Source: Phoronis australis (taxonomy: Eukaryota > Phoronida > Phoronidae). Taken from it: 64,000 bases of DNA. Of the stretch, positions 10,170 to 22,120 are shown in pieces. Both the position numbers and the translations under genes were made by a program. Where the stretch lies: assembly GCA_002633005.1 (NCBI GenBank), contig NMRA01000300.1, positions 10,336-74,335 of the forward strand, read 5' to 3'. Under the pieces are notes generated by a model, which was given only the letters and a program-made list of their open reading frames with translations, ran no database searches and had not been told where the DNA came from. Within the stretch, counting starts at the first letter, position 1. Each line of letters begins with the position of its first letter.

Positions 10170-12460
10170 TGACCTCAGATTATGTTTGTCGACCAGGAAA
10201 AATTCTCAAGTCGCCATTGTGAGTATCAAAAGTCAGACAATAACTCCCCGAAATTTGTTTCAAAGTTTGTGTTGAGTTACAAATTTAAATTACTAAAAAT
10301 TTCTCTCGATATTTTTACCTTTGGTTCAAAATTTTTCATTTTATTTCGTGAAATCAGTGCAATTGCTATCTCAGCAATTCGCACACATCAAACAAGCGCT
10401 TAACTTACAACAGGAAATAAACGTACGGAAGTGGGATTGTGCGGCAAAAATCGGAAGGAAATGAGTTGGAGAATGAATTTACGGTGAGATGGGGAAATAT
10501 TGAAGACACCACGTAAGAATCTGTGAGTGGAGTACGGTACGACCTATTTAAGTTGACGAATTGGACTCCGGGTTTGGGGACCTTGGATCAGATTGATTTC
10601 ATTTGACGATCTAGGACTTTCAGCTTTGTCGACCTGAGATTTTCGCCAGGTCACCAAATGCGACCTGGCGTTAAGCTAAGCGTCAACTTGAAGCGCGTTG
10701 CTAGTTTCTATCAACAATGTTCACGTTCAACACTTTTCGTGTGACCTCGCTCTGACATGCTGGAATCACCCGGGGACATTTTTCAGATATATTTTTGCAT
10801 TTTACCATTTTTGGAAATGGAATGAACTCTGATCCCACAAGTAATGGATCAGGATATCGGCTGCCGGACTTCACACTCAACATCCAGTATCACATTTTCG
10901 CCCCTTTGCATTGAGTTTCAAGCTTTGAACACAAAGATGTATCAGACGTTTATTTACGTCATGTGACCGCACTCTGATTGGTCTATGAGGCTACTTATAT
11001 TGGTGGGTAGTGATCGCTGCCTAGATGCTTCACCTTTATTGTCCTCGGTATTTCCCTAAATACCACAGCGCCCTCTGTATGATACTAGACGTAACACAGA
11101 TGTGCACAGCTGATGTGTAAATTATTATTTTATATCATCACTTCGACATCCATCTTTCTATTAATAATAATCATCAACTTTTTCATAGTGAGCTGAAACG
11201 CTGACAAAAAAAAAAACAAAATAGAAAGCAAAATGGGGTGCAACACTGAAATGTTTTTCACTGAATCACCCTTTTGGAAGTGTCGGTGATATAAGGCGGA
11301 GGTTCGAACTGAATTGGACGATGCTTGAAAGCACGAATCTTGGAAATTATATTTTCAAATTAATCCTATCAATTCGCTAGTAAATCATACTATCAAGCTG
11401 TGAGTGAACCAGTGTACTTCGTGGTACTGAGGCATCCAGTGTCTGAATGATGCCGATGGATGACACCTCGATAATTATCGATTTTGTTGTGCAAAGGGCA
11501 GAACAGTTAGATAAGGAAAAATTTGGCGAAGAGGTTCATTCAAATAAGCTTTCCAAATTTGAGAGGTTTTGAAAAAGTTGGTTTCATGTGGACTCGTCTT
11601 TGATAAATGTGCCTTACTCTTTAACTGTGGCTTTTATAAACATTTATTTGTAATTTATGTTGCCATTTTCCCTCAAAATGATTATATGGTGTCCTTCTTG
11701 AAACTGAAAGAAGTATTGTTTCACTCGGAAAGGTGGTTGACACGTCCACGAGTATTACCTTTGTAACGTTTCGACTCGTTCGAACGCAGGAGTCACCTCA
11801 CTAATTTGGTTTCATCAGTTAGTAGTGAGTGTTCACCTAGCTGGGTTGGCTGTAGCGAAGAAGGGTGTGATACAATTGTTAATCAAACATGATATTTTTA
11901 AGTAGGAAAAAAAAGAAGAGAAGGGGCCGGATAACGTTCAAGTAAATAATGTAACAGCGACAACAACAACCAAATAGCAACTGCGGTAACTCGGGTGTTA
12001 GCAACTGTGTGAGTTGTACACTTGTAACGGCAGGGAACGTTCAAAATGGTTGTAAAATAGAAACATATGGCGCGAATACTTTTGACTAATTCAATAATTT
12101 GGATTATCCAACTGTCGAAAAACATTCAAGTGAAAGAATAAAAAGGTGCAAAAAATCTGATAAAATTTCTCTTTTATTCAAGTACGAGATTACTAGTTGA
12201 TTTGAGCTTAAAAGGGGACTGTAGTCAAAATAATGTTGCAGTTAATCGGTTCTAACATACAAATAAAACTCACATTTGCCTGACTTGCGTGCCAAACAAA
12301 AGCCGATTCGAATTCCTGGTCAAAACACTGAATTCTGAAAGCGATCGCTGATTGGCTGATGTGTCAGTGACGTGACCGGCGGGGTATCGGCTAGCTGCTT
12401 TACACATTCATTGCTTACGCCATATTTGAAGAGTTTACATCGTAATTTATCATTGTAGCT

Positions 12461-12577
12461 ATGCCTTTTTGTATGGCACCTGGTTGCTCAAACTCTTCGA
12501 AAAAGGCGTCTTCTAAAGGGATGGTCATCGCATACCATCGCCGGATTACCCAAGCCTTGGCCCAAAGCTCAGTGTAG
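12461..12577 (+). pseudogene. Start of a THAP-domain protein (transposase N-terminus), truncated
   Basis: The ATG at 12461 opens a 38-codon frame that begins MPFCMAPGCSNSSKK. Residues C4 and C9 with the following SNSSKK match the first half of a THAP zinc finger (M-P-x-x-C-x4-G-C-x-N), and K19-G20 plus a YHRR at 25-28 stand where THAP proteins have KG...FHxFP. A +1 shift near the KG gives HRIPSPDYPSL, closer to the FP position, so a frameshift is likely. The frame stops at 12575-12577. The distal C-x2-H half and the catalytic region were not found. THAP domains are DNA-binding, and in Kolobok and P elements they sit at the transposase N-terminus. The upstream ATTGG and TGACGTGA elements suggest a former promoter. 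The copy cannot make a full protein. Confidence 0.7.
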
Positions 12578-12604
12578 ATATAGGCCTACAGGTTTAAGCC
12601 GATA

Positions 12605-13365
12605 TGGGTAAAAATGTACAAATAAAATCTGACTCAAATAAATGTCATTAAAACTAAGTCATCCTTGAGTAAATCTAGGAGCCAGGTCCCTAGAGTAAAC
12701 TAACTTCTGTATTTACCGGTGTTGGAAATGTTAGCGATCGTTCATCGACTGCTGCAAGTAAAATTGTGATGTGTTCTCTTGAGTCGGGCTTTTTGCGATT
12801 ACGTCACCTGACCTTTACCAGTTTCTTTTCCTCCTGATTCTTTTATCAAGTGTTAGTCGCTGACGGTACCTAGGTTGCGTACATGTTATAACAAATTATC
12901 GGAACTTGCTTCATTTTGTTTGAAGTTTTTAGTATTTTTACACCAGCAAACCGAATTTAGAACAACCTTGGTGCTGCGAAGCTGTTATCATGTCCCGAAA
13001 GATGTCTCAAAGTTTTATGAAATGGCGCGTGCGCCGTGTCACGAGCGTGATGTTTTTGAAACGGACGACACACTTCTTTGTTAAAAACGCAGCAAATTAT
13101 GCTACCAAATGACATTTATTTGATTGTTTTCCACTTAAACGGCTGCAACGAACAATGGGAGTGTCGGGTGACTACCAGATTTTGCATGCGCCCCCGCCGG
13201 TCCGTTAGCTTTATATGTTGATGTAGCCTAAGTTTTACGACGAGGTGACGAGCATAACTGAGTCAACTATATCCGGGCAGTCAACGGCTGTCTGAAATTT
13301 CGGGGTTAACGGAGCTCAACTCACAGTGGTACGATAGTCTTCACACAGCTACAGTCGGTAACTTA
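12605..13365 (+). repeat. Diverged repeat shared with 4930-5600
   Basis: Second copy of the dispersed block described at 4930-5600, in the same orientation, within the TTAA element and downstream of the THAP start. The frame at 12875-13084 is not conserved between the two copies, so it is probably not coding. Confidence 0.75.
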
Positions 13366-15373
13366 CCAACCCTTCAAGTTTACAGAGCTGAGTATTGGCT
13401 GACAACTGGCTGACTGGATGGCTAGAGTCCACATTGCCCTCGGCACAGTCACTGACACCAGTTGCACCGGCAAATTTTCGTCTGACGATGACGATGACTG
13501 GGTATCACTTTGTGTTGCCTCGGCTCAAACAGGTATCCCTTGTGACCCGACATTTCACACTTAAGTTTCTTATTCCGACAATATGAAAAACGCTACTTGA
13601 TTGCACGCTAACACAGGACAGTGAGTTGGCCCCCGCCAAATACGTCACGAGACTAAGCCGCGCTCCAAGCCGGTATTTTTTGAGCTTCGTTAGAGAATAT
13701 AAGTTTAATTTTTGGTGTTGAATTATTTGTGAAATTAATCAACAATTCACACAAAAACTATCCAGAATTTATTCAGAATAAAATACAGTTCCCTTTTAAG
13801 GTTATCTCAAACGTTATTCTCAAAATTGGCCATTTTTACAATATTTCACGTAAGTCTAGCAAAATACATTATCTTGATTCTCGAGGAGCTTCAAATGCAA
13901 AATATATATCGTGTAGCGAGAAAAATAGATTTATCAGAACCCCCTTGAAACTGCACAACCACATGGATATTTGTTTACATCTTATTCGAGGTCAAAAGTT
14001 ACAGGGTTGTCATTCTAATCTCTAGGTACAGAGCAGCTTCGTATGTACCCTCAGTCCTTTCATTCACTGAGTCGCCATAACATTAATTCAACGAGGTGTA
14101 CTGATGATAGAAATGTGCCGGGGAAAACAAAGACAAAATTGTAGTTTTGATCCCGAGGGAGTTGCATAGACCATTGAGAACGCATGCTTTGAAGAGTCGC
14201 CTCACGCCTCTGTGGTCATGAGCTCAGCAAGTTGTGAAAAGATATTAATACTTATCCAAATTCCTTAATTCAATAAGTAAATTGGCATTTCGGTGTTTTG
14301 ATCTCATGCTAACGATGTGCTTGAACCACCGACTCGATTTTTGCTAAAAATTTCTTGGTTTCGTATCAGTCTCCCGGCACGTGACGTTTACAGACTACGT
14401 GTATAACAATGAACTATGACCTACTTTTAAGTAGGTCAAACAACAGCAACAGTTTGTTTCCACCTCGTGGCTGTGGACGGTACGTTTTAATTAATTTAAT
14501 TACGCATTTTAAATTCCGTTGACATTATGAGTGAATAGCTAACATTGTTCAGGCATGTATAGGTTATATTGAACGAAAACAAGTTTTCACCGAATAACCT
14601 TTTGTCGGCTTCGGCAAATTGCCTTTATCTGAACTTAGGAACACGAGTTTTCGAAAACGGCTCGGTGGATTTCGCTGAAATTTTCCAAACTTTATATTTA
14701 TTCACCAATCTCATAAACGCTGTTAGGATTTTTGATATAATATCTCAGTTTTGCGTAATATAACAAAGACGAATACGACTTCTATTATTTACAAAAAACT
14801 TACATTTGCGAGTTGATTTGTCATAGACACCAAACAAAAAGACTAATCGAAAATTCCTAACAGCTTTTTGAGGTAAATGGTGAAGTTTTCATTTAAAAAA
14901 GATTTCATTAAAATCGACCGAGGGTTTATTTTGCTACAAATGTACCTTTCTTAAAAATGAAATTCACATAATAATAATAATGGTACATAAATACAAAACA
15001 TATTTTTGTATTCCCTGATCACGAACGAGAAGAAGAAGATATTTACTAGTTGACAGAGCTTATTTTTTGATATTCGAGTTAGAATGCAGGTAATTAAATA
15101 AGGTTTAAGATAACCTTATAGGGAATGTATTATTTGAAGGCTTTCTGGACAAGTCGGTATATTTAAATTCTTGTTTTTTGAATCTTCGTACTCGTTTTTT
15201 TATTATAACGATGTTAAAGACCCACGCAGCAGTCAAGATGGACTGGCGAACTAAGTGGAATGAATCAAGTTAGCGGCGATGACTCTATTCACTGAAGTAA
15301 TCACTGAACTCCACGGGGTGTCTATGACTTTATCATATGTAATTAGGAACGCTAACCCTCTGTACTTTAATAC

Positions 15374-15374
15374 N
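15374..15374. other. Single N at the join of two versions of the same locus
   Basis: The preceding sequence ends exactly where version 1 ends and the following base is exactly where version 2 begins. A one-base gap with overlapping flanks is typical of a contig join with negative estimated gap size. Confidence 0.85.
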
Positions 15375-18300
15375 TGACCTCAGATTATGTTTGTCGACCA
15401 GGAAAAATTCTCAAGTCGCCATTGTGAGTATCAAAAGTCAGACAATAACTCCCCGAAATTCGTTTCAAAGTTTTGCAAAGTTTAAATTACTAAAAATTTC
15501 TCTCGACATTTTTACCTTTGGTTCAAAATTGTTCATTTTATTTCGTGAAATCAGTGCAAGTGCTATCTCAGCAAGTCGCACTCATCAAACAAGCGCTTAA
15601 CTTACAACAGGAAATTATAAACGTACGGAAGTGGGATTGTGCGGCAAAAATCGGAAGGAAATGAGTTGGAGAATGAATTTACGGTGAGATGGGGAGAAAT
15701 TGAAGACACCACGTAAGAATCTGTGAGTGGAGTACGATACGACCTATTTAAGTTGACGAATTGGACGCCGGGTTTGGGGACCTTAGATCAGATTGATTTC
15801 ATTTGACGATCTGGGGCTTTCAGCTTCGTCGAACTGAGATTTTCGCCAGGTCACCAAATGCGACTTTGCGTTAAGCTAAGCGTCAACTTGAAGCGCGTTG
15901 CTAGTTTCTATCAACAATGTTCACGTTCAGCACTTTTCGTGTGACCTCGCTCTGGCATGCTGGAATCACCCGGGGACATTTTTCAGATATATTTTTGTAT
16001 TTTACCATTTTTGGAAATGGAATGAAATCTGATCCCACAAGTAATGGATCAGGATATCGGCTGTCGGACATCACACTCAACATCCAGTATCACATTTTCG
16101 CCCCCTTGCATTGAGTTTCAAGCTTTGAACACAAAGATGTATCAGACGTTTATTTACGTCATGTGACCGCACTCTGATTGGACTATGAGGCTACTTATAT
16201 TGGTGGGTAGTGATCTTATGCTTCACCTTTATTGTCCTCGGTATTTCCCTAAATACCACAGCGCCCTCTGTCTAATGCTAGAGTATTACAGATGTGCACA
16301 GCTGCTTTGTAAATTATTATTTTATATCATCACTTCGACATTCATCTTTCTATTAACAATAATCATCAACTTTTTCATAGTGAGCAGAAACGCTGACAAA
16401 AAAAAAACAAAAATAGAAAGCAAAATGGGGTGCACCACTGAAATGTTTTTCACTGAATCTCCCTTTTGGAAGTGTCGGTGATCACGAATCTTGGAAATTA
16501 TATTTTCAAATTAATCCTATCAATTCGCTAGTAAATCATATTATCAAGTTGTGAGTGAACCAGTGTACTTCGTGGTACTGAGGCATGCAGTGTCTGAATG
16601 ATGTCGATGGATGACACCTCGATAATTGTCGATTTTGTTGTGCAAAGGGAGGAACAGTTAGATAAGGAAAAATTTGGCGAAGAGGTTCATTCAAATAAGC
16701 TTTCCAAATTTGAGGGGTTTTGAAAAAGTTGGTTTCACGTGGACTCGTCTTTGATAAATGTGCCTTACTCTTTAACTGTGGCTTTTATAAGCATTTATTT
16801 GTAATTTATGTTGCCATTTTCCCTCAAAATGATTATATGGTGTCCTTCTTGAAACTAAAAGAAGCATTATTTCACTCGGAAAGGTGGTTGACACGTCCAC
16901 GAGTATTACCTTTGTAACGTTTTCGACTCGTTCGAGCGCAGGAGTCATCTCACTAATTTGGTTTCATCAGTTAGTAGTGAGTGTTCACCTACTGTAGCTG
17001 GGTTGGCTGTAGCGAAGAAGGGTGTGATACAATTGTTAATCAAACATGATATTTTTGAGCAGGAAAAAAAGAAGAGAAAATGCCGGATAAAGTTCAAGTA
17101 AATAATGTTACAGTGACAACAACAACCATATAGAAACTGCGGTAACTCGGGTGTTAGCAACTGTGTGAGTTGTACACTTGTAATGGCAGGGAACGTTCAA
17201 AATGGCTGTAAAATAGCAACATATGGCGCGAATACTTTTGACTAATTCAATAATTTGGATTATCCAACTGTCGAAAAACATTCAAGTGAAAGAATAAAAA
17301 GGTGCAAAAAGGTGATAAAATTTCACTTCTATTCAAGTACGAGATTACTAGTTGATTTGAGCTTATGGTTATCTCAAACGTTATTCTAAAATATTGGCCA
17401 TTTTTACAATATTTCACATAGGTCTAGCAAAGATTCTCGAGGAACTTCAAATGCAAAATATATATCGTGTAGCGAGAAAAAAGATTTAGTAGAACCACCT
17501 TGAAACTGCACAACCACATGGATATGTGTTTACATCTTATTCGAGGTCAAAGGCTACAGGGATGTCACTCAAATCTCTAGGTACAGAGCAGCTTCGTATG
17601 TACCCTCAGTCCTTTCATTCACTGAGTCGCCATACCATTAATTCAACGAGGTGTACTTATGATAGAAATGTGCCAGGGAAAACAAAGACAAAGCGTAGTT
17701 TTGATCCCGAGGAAGTTGCATAGACCATTGATAACGCATGCTAAGAGTCGCCTCACGCCTCTGTGGTCATGAGCTCAGCAAGTTGTGAAAAGATATTAAT
17801 ACTTATCCAAATTCCTTAATTCAAAAACTTAAGTAAATTGGCATTTCGGTGTTTTGATCTCATGCTAACGAGGTGCTTGAACCACCGACTCGATTTTTGT
17901 TAAAAATTTCTTAGTCTCGTATCAGTCTCCCTGCACGTGACGTTTACAGACTACGTGCATAACAATGAACTATGACCTACTTTTAAGTAGGTCAAACAAC
18001 AGGAACAGTTTGTTCCCACCTCGTGGCTGGGGACGGTACGTTTTAATGATACTTAAGTTAATTGCGCATTTCAAATTCCGTGGACATTGTGAGTGAATAG
18101 CTAACATGGTTCAGGCATGTATAGGTTATAATGAACGAAAACAAGTTTTTCACCGAATAATTAACCGAGTACTGAGATTTTCAGTCGTCCCTGTTTAATC
18201 GCCTTTTTGTCGGCTTCGGCAAATTGCCTTTACCTGAAATTAGGAACACGAGTTTTCGAAAACGGCTAGGTGGATTTCGCTGAAATTTTCCAAACTTTAT

Positions 18301-19000
18301 ATTTATTCACCAATCTCATAAACGCTGTTAGGATTTTTGATATAATGGCTCAGATTTGCGTAATGTAACAAAGGCGAATACGACTTGTATTATTTACAAA
18401 AAAAAAACTTACATTTGCGAGTTGATTTGTCATAGAAACCAAACAAAAAGACTAATCGAAAATTCCTAACAGCGTTTTTGAGGTAAATGGTGACGTTTTC
18501 ATTTAAAAAAGGTTTCATTAAAATCGACCGAGGGTTTATTTTGTTATAAATGTACCTTTCTTAAAAATGAAATTTTGACTTAAAAGGTGTTTACATAATA
18601 ATAATAATGGTACATAAATACAAAACATATTTTGTATTCCCTGATCACGAACGAGAAGAAGAAGATATTTACTAGTTGACAGAGCTTGTTTTTTGATATT
18701 CGAGTTAGAATGCAGGTCATTAAATAAGGTTTGAGATAACCTTATAGGGAATGTTATTATTTGAAGGCTTTCTGGACAAGTCGGTATATTTGAATTCTTG
18801 TTTTTTGAATCTTCGTACTCGTTTTTTTATTATAACGATGTTAAAGACCCACGCAGCAGTCAAGATGGACTGGCGAACTAAGTGGAATGAATCAAGTTAG
18901 CGGCGATGACTCTATTCACTGAAGTAATCACTGAACTCCACGGGGTGTCTATGACTTTATCATATGTAATTAGGAACGCTAACCCTCTGTACTTTAATAC
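15375..19000. repeat. Paired segment, version 2 (without the TTAA insertion)
   Basis: A 3626-bp near-copy of 10170-15373 minus the 1585-bp insertion. The empty site is at 17363-17366. Private indels include about 42 bp near 18163-18204 and a short one near 18570-18590. The sequence contains CTCATTGGTTTC-type non-coding blocks, a GAAGAAGAAGA run and ATAATAATAATGG. No gene was recognised in either version, and short frames are not preserved between them. Confidence 0.9.
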
Positions 19001-19086
19001 TAAGACTTAGCGTTTAAAAATAACGAAGAAATAACAGGTTTCACCCTGACACATGTGCCAAATCAAAAGTATACAAAGCTGGGGTT
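19001..19086. other. Unique spacer, nothing recognised
   Basis: Short single-copy sequence between the paired segment and a minisatellite. Confidence 0.4.
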
Positions 19087-19226
19087 GATAGGGACATCAC
19101 TGGCTCAGAAGATGAGAGCTTGATAATGACATAACGGGATCAGGAGCTAAGGGCTTGATACAAGGATATAACGGGCTCAAGAGCTAAGGGTCTGATAAGG
19201 ACATAACTGGCTCAAGAGATGAGAAG
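19087..19226. repeat. Minisatellite, four units of about 35-37 bp
   Basis: Units start at 19087, 19122, 19157 and 19194. Each starts GATA, then holds an ACATAAC(G/T)GG-like block and CTCAAGAGCTAAGGG-like sequence. Units have diverged by several substitutions. Confidence 0.8.
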
Positions 19227-19522
19227 TTAATTTTTGGAGCTGTTGACGGCTAGGATAGTACACGTGTTGCTGTCTTATTCATGCACTGGGTAACGTGACT
19301 CAGACTAGAGACAGAAATTTGGTCGTGCGCTCCACATAACTATTCCTGAAAATGCTATTAAATATCACTTGAGCAGAAATGCAAAGAGTCTGAGAAAGAA
19401 TATGAACTGAGATAATTTCTATTACGTATCAAGAGACTGTCATGCGCTCATACAATCTTTAGCAATGGGAAGTGGGAGAGCAAGACCAAATTTCTACCTT
19501 AAGTCTTACGTCACTTTCATGA

Positions 19523-19692
19523 TACAGACCCCTGGTCATAGCTAAACAGACCCCAGGTCATAGCTAAACAGACCCCTGGTCATAGACCCCAGGTCATAAC
19601 TAAACTGACCTCTGGTCATAGCTAAACAGGTTCCTGGTCATAGCTAAACAGACCCCTGGTCATAACTAAACAGACTCCAGGTCATAGCTAAT
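19523..19692. repeat. Minisatellite, about seven units of 22 bp
   Basis: Unit consensus CAGACCCCTGGTCATAGCTA plus AA. Alternate units read CCCTGG or CCCAGG, so adjacent units contain short inverted matches. One unit is shortened near 19581-19595. Confidence 0.88.
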
Positions 19693-20344
19693 ATGTGACC
19701 GGAGCTATACAGTACCAAACTCAACTGCGTTTTTGTGATTCATATCTCCGTTTCCATAGGGCAGGATGAAATCGAGACCAGTGAGCTTATAATTAGTACC
19801 CTTATAGTACTCGAGGGCCTGTCACATTAGAAACTTTCCGCTACGTGGTTCCGAGATCGACTTCGAGATAACGTATCTCGGTTTCGTTCGCGTTCACAGG
19901 TTTACATGTATAGCAACCAGCGCTGTACTAACTGGTACTAGACCTACTTCAGCTGACGAGATTCATGTATCATGTAGAACGAGAGTGGCGTAGACGATGT
20001 CATAACCCACGAGACATTTTCAGCGTACGGACCGAGAATTTGAAAACAGTATTGGGATGAAAGAGTTTATATTTCGTCTGTGTTTCAACAATAGTGAATC
20101 TGATGATTTTTTTCTAAATCTTGCACTGTTTTACCCTAACCCCCAAGAAGTAGTTCGAAACTATCTGTTTAAAAGGTACTATTACGAGTTTTTGCTTTCC
20201 GTGCCTCTATAACTATTCAGGAGGGTATGGGTAGACAAAATTTCAAATTGGTCGAGAAAACCACAGCATATGTTGATGTGAAGCTATAAGCAACATCACG
20301 ACTTGGGGCACAAACAAAAATGGGCGACTTCATTACAAACACAA
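19693..20344. other. Unique intergenic DNA
   Basis: No gene or repeat recognised. Confidence 0.45.
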
Positions 20345-20508
20345 ACCAATTCAAGAAAGAGTTCTTAAGTTTGACTTAAGTGTTTGACATAAATTGTGTC
20401 TTAATTCTGACTAACTTGCCGAATGTGGAAGTTTCAAAGTTTGGAAGTTAAGACAAATCTTAAACTTAAGACAAAAATGAACTTAAGTCAGTTTCTTGGA
20501 ACAGGCCC
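20345..20508. mobile_element. Small MITE, AAGAAA...TTTCTTGG type, about 160 bp
   Basis: The left end AATTCAAGAAAGAGTTCTTA and the inverse of the right end (GTTCCAAGAAACTGACTTAA) match imperfectly, and CTTAAG-rich sequence continues inward on both arms. A related element with TTTCATGAAA ends lies at 41908-42040. Confidence 0.65.
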
Positions 20509-21988
20509 CTGATTTACATGTTTATGTATTCGAAAATCGACCGACTCATAGGCGATTTTGACTATGGTAAGCTACATCATGTAATCTTTTAACAAATTGA
20601 TGATGCTTCGGTGAATTTTGATGCAGGCTGAAATTCGCAAACACTTCTATCATATATGTACAGTTCCCAAACAGCAAAGTGCACTTGGTGAGTTTTGTCA
20701 GTCTGATAGTATCTTATAAAAGTAGCCGTTGGTGTTTCTATGCGTTCCGACATAGAATGGTGAAAGTTGCGCAGCTGAATATCATTTGACACTCCCCTGG
20801 GGCAGCCATTAGAAACTCGGGTATTCACCTTCAACAAGAGATTGAAACACTTTCACAGCTCACCATGAACACCACTCATTTTCATAATGTACCCCTTCAA
20901 GGCCTGACCACGATAAAGTGAACTTCCTCAAACTTGACCCGTAAGAGTGAATCTTGAGCTTAGACCTCATTTTGACAAAACTATAACCGAAGTTTCCGAC
21001 AAGTCGTCTGTTCGAGGCGATGCTGTTTGTATGCGCATTTCTCGGGTTTTCGCCTCCCGCAGGTTTTTATCATTCCGTAAAAACGCCTAATTTGAAGGAG
21101 TTTGGCATTGTAACGTTTTGGGACCCTAGCAAAGTGAAATTAATGAAAAATTCCCTCTAAAGGTGAAAATGATACCATAAACGTGAGGATGGGGGTATTA
21201 AACGGGTGTCGCTGAAATAGGGGTGGAGGGCAATACAATAGGTGCTGACCTTGGACGTGGAACAGGGGATGGCGACGGCGAAACTGGGAACAGTGGAGTT
21301 GAAACTGGACATAGCGAAAGCGAAACTTAAGTCGACCGAAGGAAACGCTCATATATATTTCGCCCCTGCTAAAGTGACCTACATCTATGTACCGGATTAA
21401 AGTTTTTTTGGAACCCCAAACCATGAAAAATCAGACGCCCCTGATACTTTAAGCTCTAGCCCGGTCGTCACAGTGTTTACCTACCTTCTGTTATTAACCG
21501 TCGCAATTCACGAGCTTGGTTATTGTGCTGTAGCTTACTGAAGTCAACAGATACCTTACCACCATGGAAAGTCAACGACTAGGTCAACTTATTTCGCAGT
21601 TCCACCGCACGTGCTATGTAATGCCATTTTGAAGTCACTGTAACTGTTCCCGGACTGAGTAACGCCAGGTGAAGATGCAATTTGTTTAAACTGAAACAGC
21701 CTTTCTGACTTAGAGTTTAACAACAAAACGGCCAAAAAGTCCGGTGAAAGTCAACAATTTTGAGCTTGACGCTTTCGCACATGTGAAAAAAGGTGAAAAA
21801 CTGGTTTTCTGACAAAACCTACTTACAAGCTTATAACATATTTACCTAGAGATGATCACGGATTTTACAATGAGCATATGTACACTATCATCCAAACTGT
21901 TAGAACACGCAAGACAGACCAGAAATAAATGAATTATTGGCTAATGATTCGGTTTAAAATAACCATATTTGTGACAAAGAAAGAAGTT
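20509..21988. other. Unique intergenic DNA, no gene recognised
   Basis: Frames at 20589-20837 and 21140-21424 (minus strand) show no recognisable domain. The stretch 21180-21330 is purine-rich (GGGGTGGAGGG, GGCGACGGCG). Confidence 0.45.
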
Positions 21989-22114
21989 TAAAATTAGCGC
22001 GTAAGCAAACAAAGACATGTTGATCCGACGTTTCGGTTTATTCACTGTAAACCGTTGTCAAGGCAACCGAAACGTAGGATCAATAAGTCTTTATTTACTT
22101 ACGCGCTAATTTTT
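21989..22114. mobile_element. 126-bp hairpin MITE with GAAGTT flanking repeat
   Basis: The arms of about 50 bp (AAAATTAGCGCGTAAG at the left, its inverse at the right) match at roughly 44 of 50 positions, with TTTCGGTT and AACCGAAA at the inner ends. GAAGTT occurs immediately outside both ends (21983-21988 and 22115-22120), consistent with a 6-bp target duplication. The loop is 22039-22064. Confidence 0.85.
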
Positions 22115-22120
22115 GAAGTT

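Larger units (their letters stand above)
12212..13796 (+). mobile_element. 1585-bp TTAA-flanked transposon, Kolobok-like, with THAP remnant
   Basis: It is flanked by TTAA at 12208-12211 and 13797-13800. The ends AAGGGGACTGTA and, inverted from the right, AAGGGAACTGTA match at 11 of 12. The paired segment has no insertion and reads TTAT at 17363-17366 where TTAA would be expected, so the empty site is visible. TTAA targets are used by piggyBac and Kolobok elements. A THAP-type DNA-binding domain and termini of the TTAAAGG type fit Kolobok (Xenopus T2-like) better. Near 12350-12420 there is a promoter-like ATTGG, TGACGTGA and GC-rich block just upstream of the THAP ATG. The rest is non-coding or too decayed to read. 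Confidence 0.82.
10170..15373. repeat. Paired segment, version 1 (contains the TTAA insertion)
   Basis: It begins TGACCTCAGATTATG and ends CTTTAATAC. 10170-12207 matches 15375-17362 and 13801-15373 matches 17367-19000 at a very high level, with scattered substitutions and indels (for example about 42 bp near 11290-11331 present only here). The only large difference is 12208-13800, the TTAA-flanked insertion. The version ends exactly at the single N at 15374. This pattern is expected if two alleles were placed end to end in the assembly. A true tandem duplication is the alternative. Confidence 0.9.

Noticed and set aside
11290-11331. tRNA-type B box (GGTTCGAACTG)
   Set aside because: No A box at the right distance and no cloverleaf. 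It is part of an indel between the two paired versions.
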